The notes under the pieces: generated by a model
The model's database searches: none
The model's input: only the letters and a program-made list of their open reading frames with translations
What the model was told of the DNA's origin: nothing
Translations under genes and position numbers: made by a program
In this document: piece by piece, positions 50,554 through 59,176 of the stretch
Layout: each line of letters opens with the position of its first letter
How positions within the stretch are numbered: the first letter of the stretch is position 1
Assembly (NCBI GenBank): GCA_958296055.1
Contig: CATQHS010000001.1
Coordinates: forward strand, 475,917 to 539,916
Source of the DNA: an uncultured Acidimicrobiales bacterium
Lineage (GTDB): Bacteria; Actinomycetota; Acidimicrobiia; Acidimicrobiales; Aldehydirespiratoraceae
Reading direction: 5' to 3'
Length of the DNA stretch: 64,000 bases

Positions 50554-51945
50554 ATGACCGCCGCTGACATCGAAGCCCTCCCGGTTGCGGACCGGGCCCG
50601 GCTCCAGCGCCGGTTCCAGCGGGTCTTGCTGGTCTCGGTGATCCCGTCCGTGGCGGCCATGACCGCCAGCTTCGCGTCGGTGGCCGTGCTGGCCGAGGAG
50701 ATGACCGGCAACAAGACCCTGGCCGGGCTGGCGGCCGGCGGGCTCTCGGTCGGCACCATGATCGCCACCCTGCCGCTGGCCCGGCGCATGGCCGAGCTGG
50801 GGCGGCGCCGGGGCCTGGTGGCCGGCTGGTCGGTCGGGGCGGCGGGGGCGGCCATGGTCTTCGCGGCCGCCGTGGCCGGCTTCTACCCCCTGCTGGTCGT
50901 CGGCATCGTGGCGGTGGGCGCGGGCAACTCCACCAACCTGGCTGCCCGCTACGCCGCCGCCGACCTGGCCCTCCCGGAACGCCGGGCCCGGGCCATCGGC
51001 ATGCTGGTGTGGGGGGCGACCTTCGGCGCGGTGCTCGGCCCCAGCGTCGCCCTGGGCCCGGCCGGGGCCGCGGCCGAGGCGATGGGCCTGCCCGAGCTGG
51101 CCGGCCCCTTCCTGCTGGCCGCCATCCTGTTCGCTGCCGGCCTGACCGCCACCCATCTGTGGCTGCGCCCCGATCCGCTTGAGGTGCTCGGCACCATCGG
51201 CCCGGCCGGAGCGGGACGGACCGGAGCCGCCACCGCCAGCCCGGCCCGAGCGGGACGGACCCGAGCCGCCACCGCCGACACCGCCGGAGCGGGACGGACC
51301 GGAGCCGCGACCGCCAGCCCGGCCCGAGCGGGACGGACCCCGGTGATCGCCGTGTTGGGGCGCATCGCCACCCGGCCGGCACCGGCGCTGGCCGCCTTGG
51401 CCATGCTGACGGGCCACACGGTGATGGTGGGGATCATGACCATGACCCCGCTGCACATGAAGGATGGTGCCCACCAACTCCAGGTCATCGGCTTCGTGAT
51501 ATCGCTGCACATCCTGGGGATGTACGCCTTCTCCCCGGCGGTGGGCTGGCTGGTGGACCGGCTGGGGCCCTACCCGATGATCGCGTCCGGGGGCGTGGCC
51601 CTCTTCGCGGGCGCGGAGCTGGCCTCCCGCACCGACGCGGCCGACACCCTCGGGGTGTTCGCCGGCCTGTTCCTGATCGGCCTGGGCTGGAGCTTCGGGC
51701 TGATCGCGGGCAGCTCGCTGCTCACCAACTCGTTCCCGGCCGCTCAGCGGGTGGAGGTGCAGGGCGCGGCCGACTTCCTGATGGCCGCCGGGGGCGCCGT
51801 CGCCGGGCTCTCGGCCGGCGCCGTCTTCGGCTGGGTCGGCTTCCGCTCCCTCAGCCACTGGGCCGGGCTGGGGTCTCTGATTCTGGTGGTGGCCGCCGGG
51901 GGCGCCTTCGCCATGGCCCGGTCGGCCCGAGCCCGCGCGGCCTGA
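50554..51945 (+). CDS. MFS transporter
   Basis: A 463-aa twelve-helix major facilitator permease; substrate unknown. The N-terminal half starts at SVIPSVAAMTASFASVAVLA, with the family A loop LPLARRMAELGRRRG between helices 2 and 3. The central loop (about 213-265) holds two copies of a roughly 24-residue unit (AGAGRTGAATASPARAGRT), from a DNA tandem repeat. The C-terminal half includes GWLVDRLGPYPMIASGG. ATG immediately follows the leader ORF stop. Convergent with the thiamine ABC genes. Confidence 0.88.
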   Translation: MTAADIEALPVADRARLQRRFQRVLLVSVIPSVAAMTASFASVAVLAEEMTGNKTLAGLAAGGLSVGTMIATLPLARRMAELGRRRGLVAGWSVGAAGAAMVFAAAVAGFYPLLVVGIVAVGAGNSTNLAARYAAADLALPERRARAIGMLVWGATFGAVLGPSVALGPAGAAAEAMGLPELAGPFLLAAILFAAGLTATHLWLRPDPLEVLGTIGPAGAGRTGAATASPARAGRTRAATADTAGAGRTGAATASPARAGRTPVIAVLGRIATRPAPALAALAMLTGHTVMVGIMTMTPLHMKDGAHQLQVIGFVISLHILGMYAFSPAVGWLVDRLGPYPMIASGGVALFAGAELASRTDAADTLGVFAGLFLIGLGWSFGLIAGSSLLTNSFPAAQRVEVQGAADFLMAAGGAVAGLSAGAVFGWVGFRSLSHWAGLGSLILVVAAGGAFAMARSARARAA

Positions 51946-51961
51946 GCCGCCCCCGTCGCCA

Positions 51962-53041
51962 CTAATCCACGGCGGCGACGGCGGCCGGGTCGATGGCGTA
52001 GGCCAGGCGGCGGCCGGCCGGGGCCAGCTCAGGGTCAAGCACGACCAGCTCCACCCCGCCGGGGTCGGTGCGGACCCGCAGCTCGAAGCGGTCGCCCCGG
52101 AATCGGGCGTCGACCACCACCGCCTCGACCGTTGATCCGCCGGCGGCGCCGAGACTTCGAGCCGAGCCCGAGCCGGCCTCGGCCGGGCTGAGGCGGCGAA
52201 AAGCGTCGGATCGGACCACCGCCCGGCCCGGCCCGGCTTCCAGGCGACCCCAGGGCACGGCCCCGCCCGGGCCTACCTCCACCACGTTGGCGTGGCCCAG
52301 GAACCGGGCCACGGCCGATAGCCGGGGATCGCGCCAGACCTCGACCGGGGCCCCGATCCGGGCCACCCGACCGGCCAGCATCACCGCCACCCGGTCGGCG
52401 ACGGCGAAGGCCTCGTCGTGATCGTGGGTCACGTGCAGGACGGTGACGCCCACCTCGGACAGGACCCGGCGCAGCTCGGCCGCCAGCTCGTCGCGGCGGC
52501 GCCGGTCCAGCGAGCCCAGCGGCTCGTCCAGCATCAACAGCCGGGGCTCGGGGGCCAGGGCCCGGGCCAAAGCCACCCGCTGGGCTTCGCCCCCCGACAA
52601 GGTGGCCACGGAGCGGGGCCCGAACCCTCCCAGCCCCACCAGCTCCAGCATCTCGGCCGCCCGGGCCCGCCGGTCCTTCGCCGTCGCACCCTGCATCCGC
52701 GGGCCGAAGGCCACGTTGGCGGCCACGTCGCGGTGGGTGAACAGGGCGTGGTCCTGGAACATCAGCCCGAAGTCCCGCCGGTGGACCGGCACTCCGGCCA
52801 GGTCGGCGCCGGCCCAGAGGACCCGGCCGCCGTCCAGGGGCTGAAGCCCGGCCACCGCCCGCAGCAGAGTGCTCTTGCCGCCCCCGCTGGGCCCGAGGAT
52901 GGCCACCGTCTCGCCGGCAGCGACGGCCAAGTCGACGTCGGCCAAGGCGGTCACGGCCCCGAACGAGACGGTGACGCCGCGAACCTCCAGCACCGGCTCG
53001 GCCGCGGACCCGGCTCCGGACCGCGGGCCGGCGGCGGGCAT
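51962..53041 (-). CDS. thiQ: Thiamine ABC transporter ATPase
   Basis: A 359-aa ABC ATPase: Walker A GPSGGGKST, Q-loop LMFQDHALF, signature LSGGEAQRVALARAL, Walker B LLMLDEPLGSLD and H-loop VTHDHDEAF, then a C-terminal beta-rich regulatory domain. It powers uptake by the permease whose gene overlaps by one base. The substrate assignment comes from the TPP riboswitch at the head of this operon. ATG 53041 is chosen for the tight TGATG coupling. Confidence 0.9.
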   Translation of the reverse strand: MPAAGPRSGAGSAAEPVLEVRGVTVSFGAVTALADVDLAVAAGETVAILGPSGGGKSTLLRAVAGLQPLDGGRVLWAGADLAGVPVHRRDFGLMFQDHALFTHRDVAANVAFGPRMQGATAKDRRARAAEMLELVGLGGFGPRSVATLSGGEAQRVALARALAPEPRLLMLDEPLGSLDRRRRDELAAELRRVLSEVGVTVLHVTHDHDEAFAVADRVAVMLAGRVARIGAPVEVWRDPRLSAVARFLGHANVVEVGPGGAVPWGRLEAGPGRAVVRSDAFRRLSPAEAGSGSARSLGAAGGSTVEAVVVDARFRGDRFELRVRTDPGGVELVVLDPELAPAGRRLAYAIDPAAVAAVD

Positions 53042-54750
53042 CAGATCGCCCCGTCTCGGGCGTCGCCGACCAGGTCGACGACGAACACCACCGCGGCGGT
53101 GAGCGCCATCAGCACCACGGCCAGGGCCATGGCCTGGCCCCGCAGGGCGGTTCCGGGGGTGCCCAGCAGCCGGAACAGGGCCAGGGGGGCGGTCAGCGTC
53201 TCCGGCCGGCGGGGCACGAAAGACGTGGCCCCGAACTCGCCCAGCGACACGGCGAAGGCGAAGGCCGCCCCCACGGCTAGGCCGCGGGAGGCCACCCGAA
53301 GGTCGATCTCGCGGCGGACCCTCCCCGGCCGCGCCCCGAGCACGGCCGCCGCCTCCCGGGCGCGGGGGTTGATGGCCCTCAGCATGGGCACGACGGTCCG
53401 CACCACGAAGGGGATCCCCACCACCGCATGGGCTATGGGCACGATGGCCACCGAGGTGCGCAGGTCGAGGGGAGGGCGGTCCAGCACCAGCAGGATGCCG
53501 AGTCCGACCGTGACCGCCGACACCCCCAGCGGCAGGGTCAGCCCGGCGTCGGTCAGCCGGCCCAGCCTGCCGGCCCGCCCCCCCACCGCCATGAGGGCGG
53601 CCGATCCGCCGACGGCCACGGCGATGGCGGCGGCCGCCGCCGCGAACATCAGGGAGTTGCCCAACGCGGCCGCGGCCGTGTCGGGCAACAGGTTGACCCG
53701 CTCCAGCAGCGCCCCGTAGTTGCGAAGCGAGTAGCCGCCGCCGGTCGACAGCGACCGCTCCACCAGCACGGCCAGCGGCAGGCCCAGCAGCACCGCCATC
53801 ACGGCCAGGTTGGCGGCCGGCCCGAACGCCGACCGGCGGACGGCGCCGATCGGTTGCACCGGCTCGGGCCGGGACCGGCTCCGTTCCAGGAAAGTGGAAA
53901 TTCCCACCAGGGCGATCACCGCGGCGAGCTGCACCCCGGCTAAGGCCGCGGCCGCGGTCAGGTCGAGGCGGACCAGGGCGTAGCGGTAGATCTCGGTCTC
54001 CACCGTGGCCCGGCCCGGGCCCCCGAGAACCAGCACCACCCCGAAGGAGGTGAACGAGAACAGGAACACGATGGCCGAGGCGGCCACCACCGACGGGACC
54101 AGACGGGGCAGGGTGACCGACCCGAAGACCCGCAGCCAACCGGCGCCCAGCACCCGGGCCTGATCCTCCATGCGGGCGTCCAGGCCGGCCCAGTGGGCGC
54201 CGACGATGCGGACCACCACCGCGTAGTTGAAGAAGACATGGGCGATGAGGATGGCCCAGGCCGTGTGGCGGAGCCGCAGACCGTCGCCGTCGGCCACCCC
54301 GAAGCGGTCGAACAGGCTCTCGAAGGCGGCGGCCACCACCACCGTGGGCAGCACGAAGGGCACGGTGACCAGGGCCCGCACCGCCCGCCGGCCCCGGAAG
54401 CCCAGACGAGCCGTGGCCCAGGCCCCGGGCATTCCGGCCAGCACGGTGAGCGCGGTGGAGGCCGCGGCCTGCCAGAAGGTGAACCACACCACCGATCGGA
54501 CCGCGGGCGATGCCAACAGGTCGGCGACCGGGCCGATCCCGGCCGAGCCCAGGCCCTCGGCGATCACCCCGGCCACCGGCCAGGCGAAGAAGACGGCGAA
54601 GAACGAGACGACGCAAACCGAGGCGGCCGCGGCGGGCAGGCCCGACGAGAAGGCCCGCAGCCGGGCCGCCGGGGTCGGCTGCGGAACCGGTGGCCGGGTC
54701 CCGGGCGCGGCTCTCAGCGCAGGACGATCTCGACCCACCGATCGGTCCAC
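53041..54750 (-). CDS. thiP: Thiamine ABC transporter permease (fused two-domain)
   Basis: A 569-aa permease with two BinDT1-type halves in one chain, as in ThiP/FbpB. Each half carries an EAA-like coupling loop: MEDQARVLGAGWLRVF in the first and REAAAVLGARPGRVRREI in the second. About twelve membrane helices. It overlaps the binding-protein gene by 37 bp at its GTG start; a second GTG at 54738 is possible. Part of the three-gene thiamine uptake operon. Confidence 0.9.
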   Translation of the reverse strand: MDRSVGRDRPALRAAPGTRPPVPQPTPAARLRAFSSGLPAAAASVCVVSFFAVFFAWPVAGVIAEGLGSAGIGPVADLLASPAVRSVVWFTFWQAAASTALTVLAGMPGAWATARLGFRGRRAVRALVTVPFVLPTVVVAAAFESLFDRFGVADGDGLRLRHTAWAILIAHVFFNYAVVVRIVGAHWAGLDARMEDQARVLGAGWLRVFGSVTLPRLVPSVVAASAIVFLFSFTSFGVVLVLGGPGRATVETEIYRYALVRLDLTAAAALAGVQLAAVIALVGISTFLERSRSRPEPVQPIGAVRRSAFGPAANLAVMAVLLGLPLAVLVERSLSTGGGYSLRNYGALLERVNLLPDTAAAALGNSLMFAAAAAAIAVAVGGSAALMAVGGRAGRLGRLTDAGLTLPLGVSAVTVGLGILLVLDRPPLDLRTSVAIVPIAHAVVGIPFVVRTVVPMLRAINPRAREAAAVLGARPGRVRREIDLRVASRGLAVGAAFAFAVSLGEFGATSFVPRRPETLTAPLALFRLLGTPGTALRGQAMALAVVLMALTAAVVFVVDLVGDARDGAI

Positions 54751-55796
54751 TCGTCGCGGTTGGCCTCGACGGTGGCCGGGTCGATCATCAGCGGGTCGTC
54801 GGCGACGGCGGCGTGCTCCACGAACACGGCGGGGAGGGTGGCCGCGGCGGCGACGGGGAACACGAACATGTTCAGCGGCACGTCGTTCTGGAAGGCGGGC
54901 GTGAGCATGAAGTCGATGAGGGCCCGGGCCCCGGCCGGGTTGGCCGCCCCGGCTAGCACCCCGGCGAACTCGATCTGGCGGTAGCAGCCGTCGGTGACCA
55001 CCCCGGTGGGGGGCGCGTCCACCGGCGGGTCGGCGAAGATCACCTCGGCCGGCGGGCTCGACGCGTAGGAGACGACGATGGGGCGGTCGCCGCCGCCCGC
55101 GGTGAACTCGCCGTAGTAGGCGTCCTCCCAGCCCGCGGTGACGGCCACGCCGTTGGCCCGCAGGGCGGCCCAGTAGTCCTCCCAGCCGTCGCCGTAGCGG
55201 GCGATGGTGGCCAGCAGGAAGGCCAGCCCCGGCGAGGAGGTCTCGGGGCTCTGGACCACGAGCCGGCCCGCGAACTCCGGGGAGGTCAGGTCGTCGAGGT
55301 CAGCGGGCGGGGCCCCCTGTAGGGCGTCGGTCCAATAGTTCAAGCAGACGTCGCCGTAGTCGATCGGGGTCACCCGGTGCTCGGGGTCGAGCCGGAACTG
55401 CTCCGGGACGTCGTCGAGGCCCGGCGACCGGTAGGGCTCGAAGATGTCGGCGTCGAGGCCCCGCTGGAGGAAGGTGTTGTCGATGCCGAACAAGACGTCG
55501 CCCAAGGGCGAACCGGCGGTGAGGACGGCCTCGGCCACAAGCTGGCCGGCGTCGCCGACGGCCAGTTGCTCCACGGCGACGCCGGTCTGGGCGGTGAAGG
55601 CCTCCAGCGTCTCCGGCGAGAGCGCGAAGGAGTCGTGGGTCAACAAGGTGACTGTTGTGCCCTCGACCGAGGGGGGGTCGTCGGCGGCGCAGGCGGCGGC
55701 GATCAACGCCAAGGCCGCGATGGCGGCGGTCAGCCGGAGACGGCCGATCCGAGCGCCCCTGCGCCCGGTGTCGGTCAGACCGGAGCGTGAGTGCAT
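54714..55796 (-). CDS. thiB: Thiamine-binding lipoprotein of ABC transporter
   Basis: A 360-aa solute-binding lipoprotein; lipobox IAAAC gives Cys36. The family start VTLLTHDSFALSPETLEAFT is the classic thiamine-binding-protein (TbpA/ThiB) N-terminus, followed by GDVLFGIDNTFLQRGLDADI and YGDVCLNYW. A TPP riboswitch lies directly upstream and overlaps its ribosome-binding site. Together with the permease and ATPase it brings thiamine into the cell. Confidence 0.92.
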   Translation of the reverse strand: MHSRSGLTDTGRRGARIGRLRLTAAIAALALIAAACAADDPPSVEGTTVTLLTHDSFALSPETLEAFTAQTGVAVEQLAVGDAGQLVAEAVLTAGSPLGDVLFGIDNTFLQRGLDADIFEPYRSPGLDDVPEQFRLDPEHRVTPIDYGDVCLNYWTDALQGAPPADLDDLTSPEFAGRLVVQSPETSSPGLAFLLATIARYGDGWEDYWAALRANGVAVTAGWEDAYYGEFTAGGGDRPIVVSYASSPPAEVIFADPPVDAPPTGVVTDGCYRQIEFAGVLAGAANPAGARALIDFMLTPAFQNDVPLNMFVFPVAAAATLPAVFVEHAAVADDPLMIDPATVEANRDEWTDRWVEIVLR

Positions 55797-55801
55797 GTCT
55801 T

Positions 55802-55896
55802 CCTCCGCTGGCATTACCCAGATCAGGTTGTCGGGTCGACGCCGCTCGCCATCGGCAGCGGGCGCCCTCTCAGCCCGGCTGTCCCGAGCTCCCCGG
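55802..55896 (-). promoter_or_regulatory. TPP (thiamine pyrophosphate) riboswitch
   Basis: Read on the minus strand: CGGGGAGCTCGGG, then GGCTGAGAGGG, a variable arm, CGACCCG, and ACCTGATCTGGGTAATGCC followed by AGCGGAGGA. These are the conserved THI-box elements in order, including CTGAGA and CTGATCTGG..AATGCCAGCG. The aptamer's last strand contains the GGAGGA used as ribosome-binding site 5 nt before the thiB ATG, so TPP should block translation initiation directly. No terminator hairpin is evident. Confidence 0.93.
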
Positions 55897-56015
55897 CATT
55901 TAGGTTGAGCGGCCAGGCTACACCGGCGGACCGGCCGGCCGCTCCCTCCCCTCCCTCCCCCGCTCCCCCCTCCCCTCGCTCCCGTCTTGGCCGGGGCCGG
56001 GGCTATCTTGGCGGA

Positions 56016-57221
56016 GTGGCCGACGAGACCGACGGGCCGGACGAGCCCGGCCGCCCGGTCGTCTCCGTCATCGTCCCGACCTATAACGAGGCCGAGAACA
56101 TCGCCGAACTCCTCGACCGGCTGGGCCGTGCTCTGGCCGACCTTCCCCACGAGGTCATCGTGGTGGACGACGACAGCCCCGATGAAACCTGGCGGGCGGC
56201 CCGGGCCCACGCGGCCGGCGACCCGGCGGTGCGGGTCATCCGCCGGTTCGAGGACCGGGGGCTGTCCTCGGCAGTGCTGGCCGGCATGGCGGTGGCCGAG
56301 GGCCGGGCCCTGGCCGTCATCGACGCCGACCTCCAGCACGACGAGACGGCCCTGCCCGAGATGGTGCGGTCGGTGGTCGACGGGGGCAGCGACGTCTGCA
56401 TAGGCACCCGGTGGGGTCCGGGCGGGTCCTATGAGGAGGGGCCGCAGATCAGGCGGTTCGGAAGCCGGGCCGCCACCCTGCTGGCCCGCAAGCTGGTGAC
56501 CAAGACCCGCACCACCGACCCCCTCAGCGGCTACTTCGTCATCAGCCGGCTGGCCTACGAGCAGACGGCGCCGGCCATCAACCCCCGGGGGTTCAAGATC
56601 CTGCTGGAGTTCCTCGGCCGGGGCCGGGAGCTGCGCCTGAGCGAGGTGGGATACCGCTTCGGCCCCCGGAGGCGGGGCGAGACGAAGCTGTCGGCCAACA
56701 TCGTCCGCAACTATCTGATCGCCGTCCTCGACCTGCGCTACGGGCGCCATCTATCGCCGGTGTTCGCGATGTACTGCCTGGTGGGGATCACCGGGGTGGC
56801 GGTGAACCTGGGCGGGTTCGCCCTGGGCGAGGCCGTGTCCCTCCCCCGGCTGGATCTGGCCTTCACGCCGGGCCTCAACCCGATTCGCACGTCGGTGCTG
56901 TTCGGGATCGAGCTCAGCATCGTCAGCAACTTCTTGGGCAACAACTACGCCACCTTCTACGAGGACCGCTACCGGGGACGGGGGCTGCTGCGGGGGTTCG
57001 GGAAGTTCCAGGCCGTGTCCATGGTCGGGCTGGTGGTGCAGGTGGCCGTCTTCCAGCTCTTGGAGCAGAACGACTTCCCGGCCGCCTCGGTGGCCGACGG
57101 ACTGGCCGCCATCGTCAACAACGGGATCGGCATAGCCGTGGCCACCCTGACCAACTTCCTCCTGAACACCACGGTCACCTGGAACCGCCGGGGGCGGGTC
57201 CGCCGCTTCACCTACGGCTAG
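56016..57221 (+). CDS. Family 2 glycosyltransferase fused to GtrA-like membrane domain
   Basis: A 401-aa bifunctional-looking protein. Residues 1-230 are a GT2 dolichol-phosphate-mannose-synthase-type domain: VVSVIVPTYNEAENIAEL, VVDDDSPDETW and the DxD-type VIDADLQHDETALPEM. Residues 250-400 are a four-helix GtrA-like domain (MYCLVGITGVAVNLGGFALG, LLNTTVTWNRRG). It should move a sugar to a polyprenyl carrier and flip or dock it in the membrane for wall glycan synthesis. The GTG start has TATCTT 6 nt upstream, a leaderless promoter. Divergent from thiB. Confidence 0.9.
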   Translation: MADETDGPDEPGRPVVSVIVPTYNEAENIAELLDRLGRALADLPHEVIVVDDDSPDETWRAARAHAAGDPAVRVIRRFEDRGLSSAVLAGMAVAEGRALAVIDADLQHDETALPEMVRSVVDGGSDVCIGTRWGPGGSYEEGPQIRRFGSRAATLLARKLVTKTRTTDPLSGYFVISRLAYEQTAPAINPRGFKILLEFLGRGRELRLSEVGYRFGPRRRGETKLSANIVRNYLIAVLDLRYGRHLSPVFAMYCLVGITGVAVNLGGFALGEAVSLPRLDLAFTPGLNPIRTSVLFGIELSIVSNFLGNNYATFYEDRYRGRGLLRGFGKFQAVSMVGLVVQVAVFQLLEQNDFPAASVADGLAAIVNNGIGIAVATLTNFLLNTTVTWNRRGRVRRFTYG

Positions 57222-57250
57222 GCCCTCCGGCCTCCCCCTCCGGCCAGCCC

Positions 57251-57257
57251 CTGATAA
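57251..57257 (+). promoter_or_regulatory. Putative -10 box of the aminomutase gene
   Basis: TGATAAT, a near-consensus -10, lies about 60 nt upstream of the aminomutase start. Unlike its neighbours this gene has a leader with GAGAGG before the ATG. Confidence 0.35.
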
Positions 57258-57317
57258 TGTGGGCTTCAGGCCGAGAGGGCAGGCCGAGTTAGCCAGAGCG
57301 AACGAGAGGTGGGGCCG

Positions 57318-58763
57318 ATGGCCAGGATCAAGTACGAGCCGACGGAGCGGGAGCGGCTGGTTCTCGACCACGTGGAGAACCCCCGATACGACCGCCAGAT
57401 CATCAACGGGCTATCGCCGTTCATCAAGGGCACCGCGCCCGAGGACATGCAGGGCTTCTACAGCCCCCAGGAACTCGAGAACCTGATCGTGCTGCGCGAC
57501 ACCGAGCGCGACATCGAGAACCGGATGCCGGTCAAGATGACCCGTCACTACTTCGAGATGGCCCGCACCAGCGCTCCGCTCCAGAAGCTGGTCAAGGCCT
57601 CCCCGGAGGAGACCCTGAACATGGAGGGCTCCGAGGACCCGGCCAACCAGATGTCCTACAGCCCGGTGGAGGGCATCCTCCACAAGTACGAGATGGCCCT
57701 GCTGTACGTCATCTCCACCTGCTCGGCCCACTGCCGGTTCTGCTACCGGGAGGAGTTGATCGGCCGCAAGGACGTGACCCACCAAGACGGCACGGTCAAG
57801 AAGAAGGGCATGGCCTCGGTGGCCGAGGTCACCGACTACATCCGGTCCTTCAACGCCGCGGTGGCGGCCAACGGCGGATTCCATCCCGAGTCGGGGCGGC
57901 CCAAGCTCCGGGAGATCCTGCTGTCCGGCGGCGATCCGATGGTGCTGCCCAACAACAAGCTGGCCGGCTGGTTCACCGCCCTGGCCGAGGCCGGAACCGA
58001 GGTGATCCGGGTGGGGACCAAGGAACTGGCCTTCCACCCGGACCGGTTCGACGAGGCGTTCATGTCGATGCTGGACCGGTTCCACGACACCTACCCGGAC
58101 ATGTGCCTGCGGATGGTGATCCACTTCAACCACCCCGACGAGTTCCTGGCCAAAGACGGCGACGGCAACTACATGGCCGACGCCAACGGGTTCTACGAGT
58201 GGATCCCCGCAACCCGCCGGGCGGTAGACGCGCTGACGGCCCGGGGCTGGATCACCATCGCCAACCAGACGCCGATCATCCACGGCGTCAACGACGACGT
58301 GGACTCGCTGCGCATCCTGCAGCGGGCGCTGCGCCAGAAGGGGATCGAGAACCACTACTTCTTCGGCGGCCGCGACATCATCGCCTACCGGGCCTTCAAC
58401 GTCCCGATCGAGACGGCGTGGAAGCTGCTGAACGAGTCCCAGAAGTGGCTGTCGGGCATCGAGTCCCACGCCCGGATGTGCATCAGCCACTACAAGGGCA
58501 AGATCGAGGTCTCCGCCGTCGTGGACGAGCCGGTGCCGGGGATGGCCGGCGCCGAGAACGGCATCGTGATCTTCAAGATCCACCGCAGCCCGGCCGACGC
58601 CTCCACCCGGGGCAAGGTGTGCATCGTCGGGCGCAACCCCGAGGCGGTGTGGTTCAACGAGTACGAGGACCGGATCATCTTCGACGAAGCCGGCATCTTC
58701 GACTACCTCCAGAACGGATCGGCCGGGATCCCCGAGCTCTCCGCGGTGGCCGTCCCCGCCTAG
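57318..58763 (+). CDS. KamA-family radical SAM aminomutase (lysine 2,3-aminomutase type)
   Basis: A 481-aa radical SAM/PLP enzyme. The iron-sulphur motif is CSAHCRFC (Cys135, Cys139, Cys142), followed by YREELIGRKD and LLSGGDPMVLPN, a conserved SAM/PLP-binding stretch. The C-terminal half has RMVIHFNHPDE and ITIANQTPIIHGVND. Lysine 2,3-aminomutase makes beta-lysine, often for osmolyte synthesis or lysine fermentation, but no acetyltransferase (ablB) or other kam gene is next to it, so substrate (lysine, arginine or glutamate) is open. ATG 57318 is favoured; an in-frame GTG is 9 bp upstream. Confidence 0.88.
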   Translation: MARIKYEPTERERLVLDHVENPRYDRQIINGLSPFIKGTAPEDMQGFYSPQELENLIVLRDTERDIENRMPVKMTRHYFEMARTSAPLQKLVKASPEETLNMEGSEDPANQMSYSPVEGILHKYEMALLYVISTCSAHCRFCYREELIGRKDVTHQDGTVKKKGMASVAEVTDYIRSFNAAVAANGGFHPESGRPKLREILLSGGDPMVLPNNKLAGWFTALAEAGTEVIRVGTKELAFHPDRFDEAFMSMLDRFHDTYPDMCLRMVIHFNHPDEFLAKDGDGNYMADANGFYEWIPATRRAVDALTARGWITIANQTPIIHGVNDDVDSLRILQRALRQKGIENHYFFGGRDIIAYRAFNVPIETAWKLLNESQKWLSGIESHARMCISHYKGKIEVSAVVDEPVPGMAGAENGIVIFKIHRSPADASTRGKVCIVGRNPEAVWFNEYEDRIIFDEAGIFDYLQNGSAGIPELSAVAVPA

Positions 58764-58799
58764 CACTGCCGGGGCGCCCCATCCGGGTCGGGCCCGGGC

Positions 58800-59144
58800 T
58801 CAGTCCCAGCCCAGCTCGGCCAGGGCGTCGTCGTCGATGCCGAAGTGGTGGGCGATCTCGTGCACGACCGTGACCGCCACCTCGTCGCGCACCTCGTCCT
58901 CGTCGGAGCACATGGCGCAGACGGCCAGCCGGTAGACGGTCACCCGGTCGGGCATGGCCAACCCGCCGTAATCGCCCCGCTCGGTGAGGGGCACCCCCTC
59001 GTAGAGGCCTAGCAGGTCCTCGGTCGGGTGGGCGTCCTCGACCACCACGGCCACGTTGTCCATCAGCTCGCCCAGCTCCGGGGGCAGCGAGTCGAGGGCG
59101 TCGGCCACCAAGCGCTCGAAGCGGTCGGCTTCGATCACGACCAC
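58800..59144 (-). CDS. Small zincin-like metallopeptidase (metallopeptidase family protein)
   Basis: A 114-aa protein with the zinc motif HEIAHHFGIDDDALAELGW near its C-terminus (HExxH plus downstream acidic residues), as in the compact minimal-zincin family found across actinobacteria. An N-terminal MVVIEADRFERLVADALDSL segment is typical. GTG start with TACGGT 6 nt upstream (leaderless). Divergent from the helicase gene with only 32 bp between start codons. Substrate unknown. Confidence 0.85.
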   Translation of the reverse strand: MVVIEADRFERLVADALDSLPPELGELMDNVAVVVEDAHPTEDLLGLYEGVPLTERGDYGGLAMPDRVTVYRLAVCAMCSDEDEVRDEVAVTVVHEIAHHFGIDDDALAELGWD

Positions 59145-59176
59145 GGCCGAACCGTAGCCCCGTATAGGGTCGGGCC
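59145..59176. promoter_or_regulatory. Divergent leaderless promoter pair
   Basis: In the 32 bp between two GTG starts, TACGGT plus 6 nt precedes the minus-strand gene and TAGGGT plus 6 nt precedes the plus-strand gene. Each -10 therefore sits inside the promoter area of the other. Confidence 0.5.

Noticed and set aside
51962..54616. 884-aa minus frame spanning two ABC genes
   Set aside because: Its first 500 residues are the out-of-frame permease; the ATPase begins at ATG 53041.
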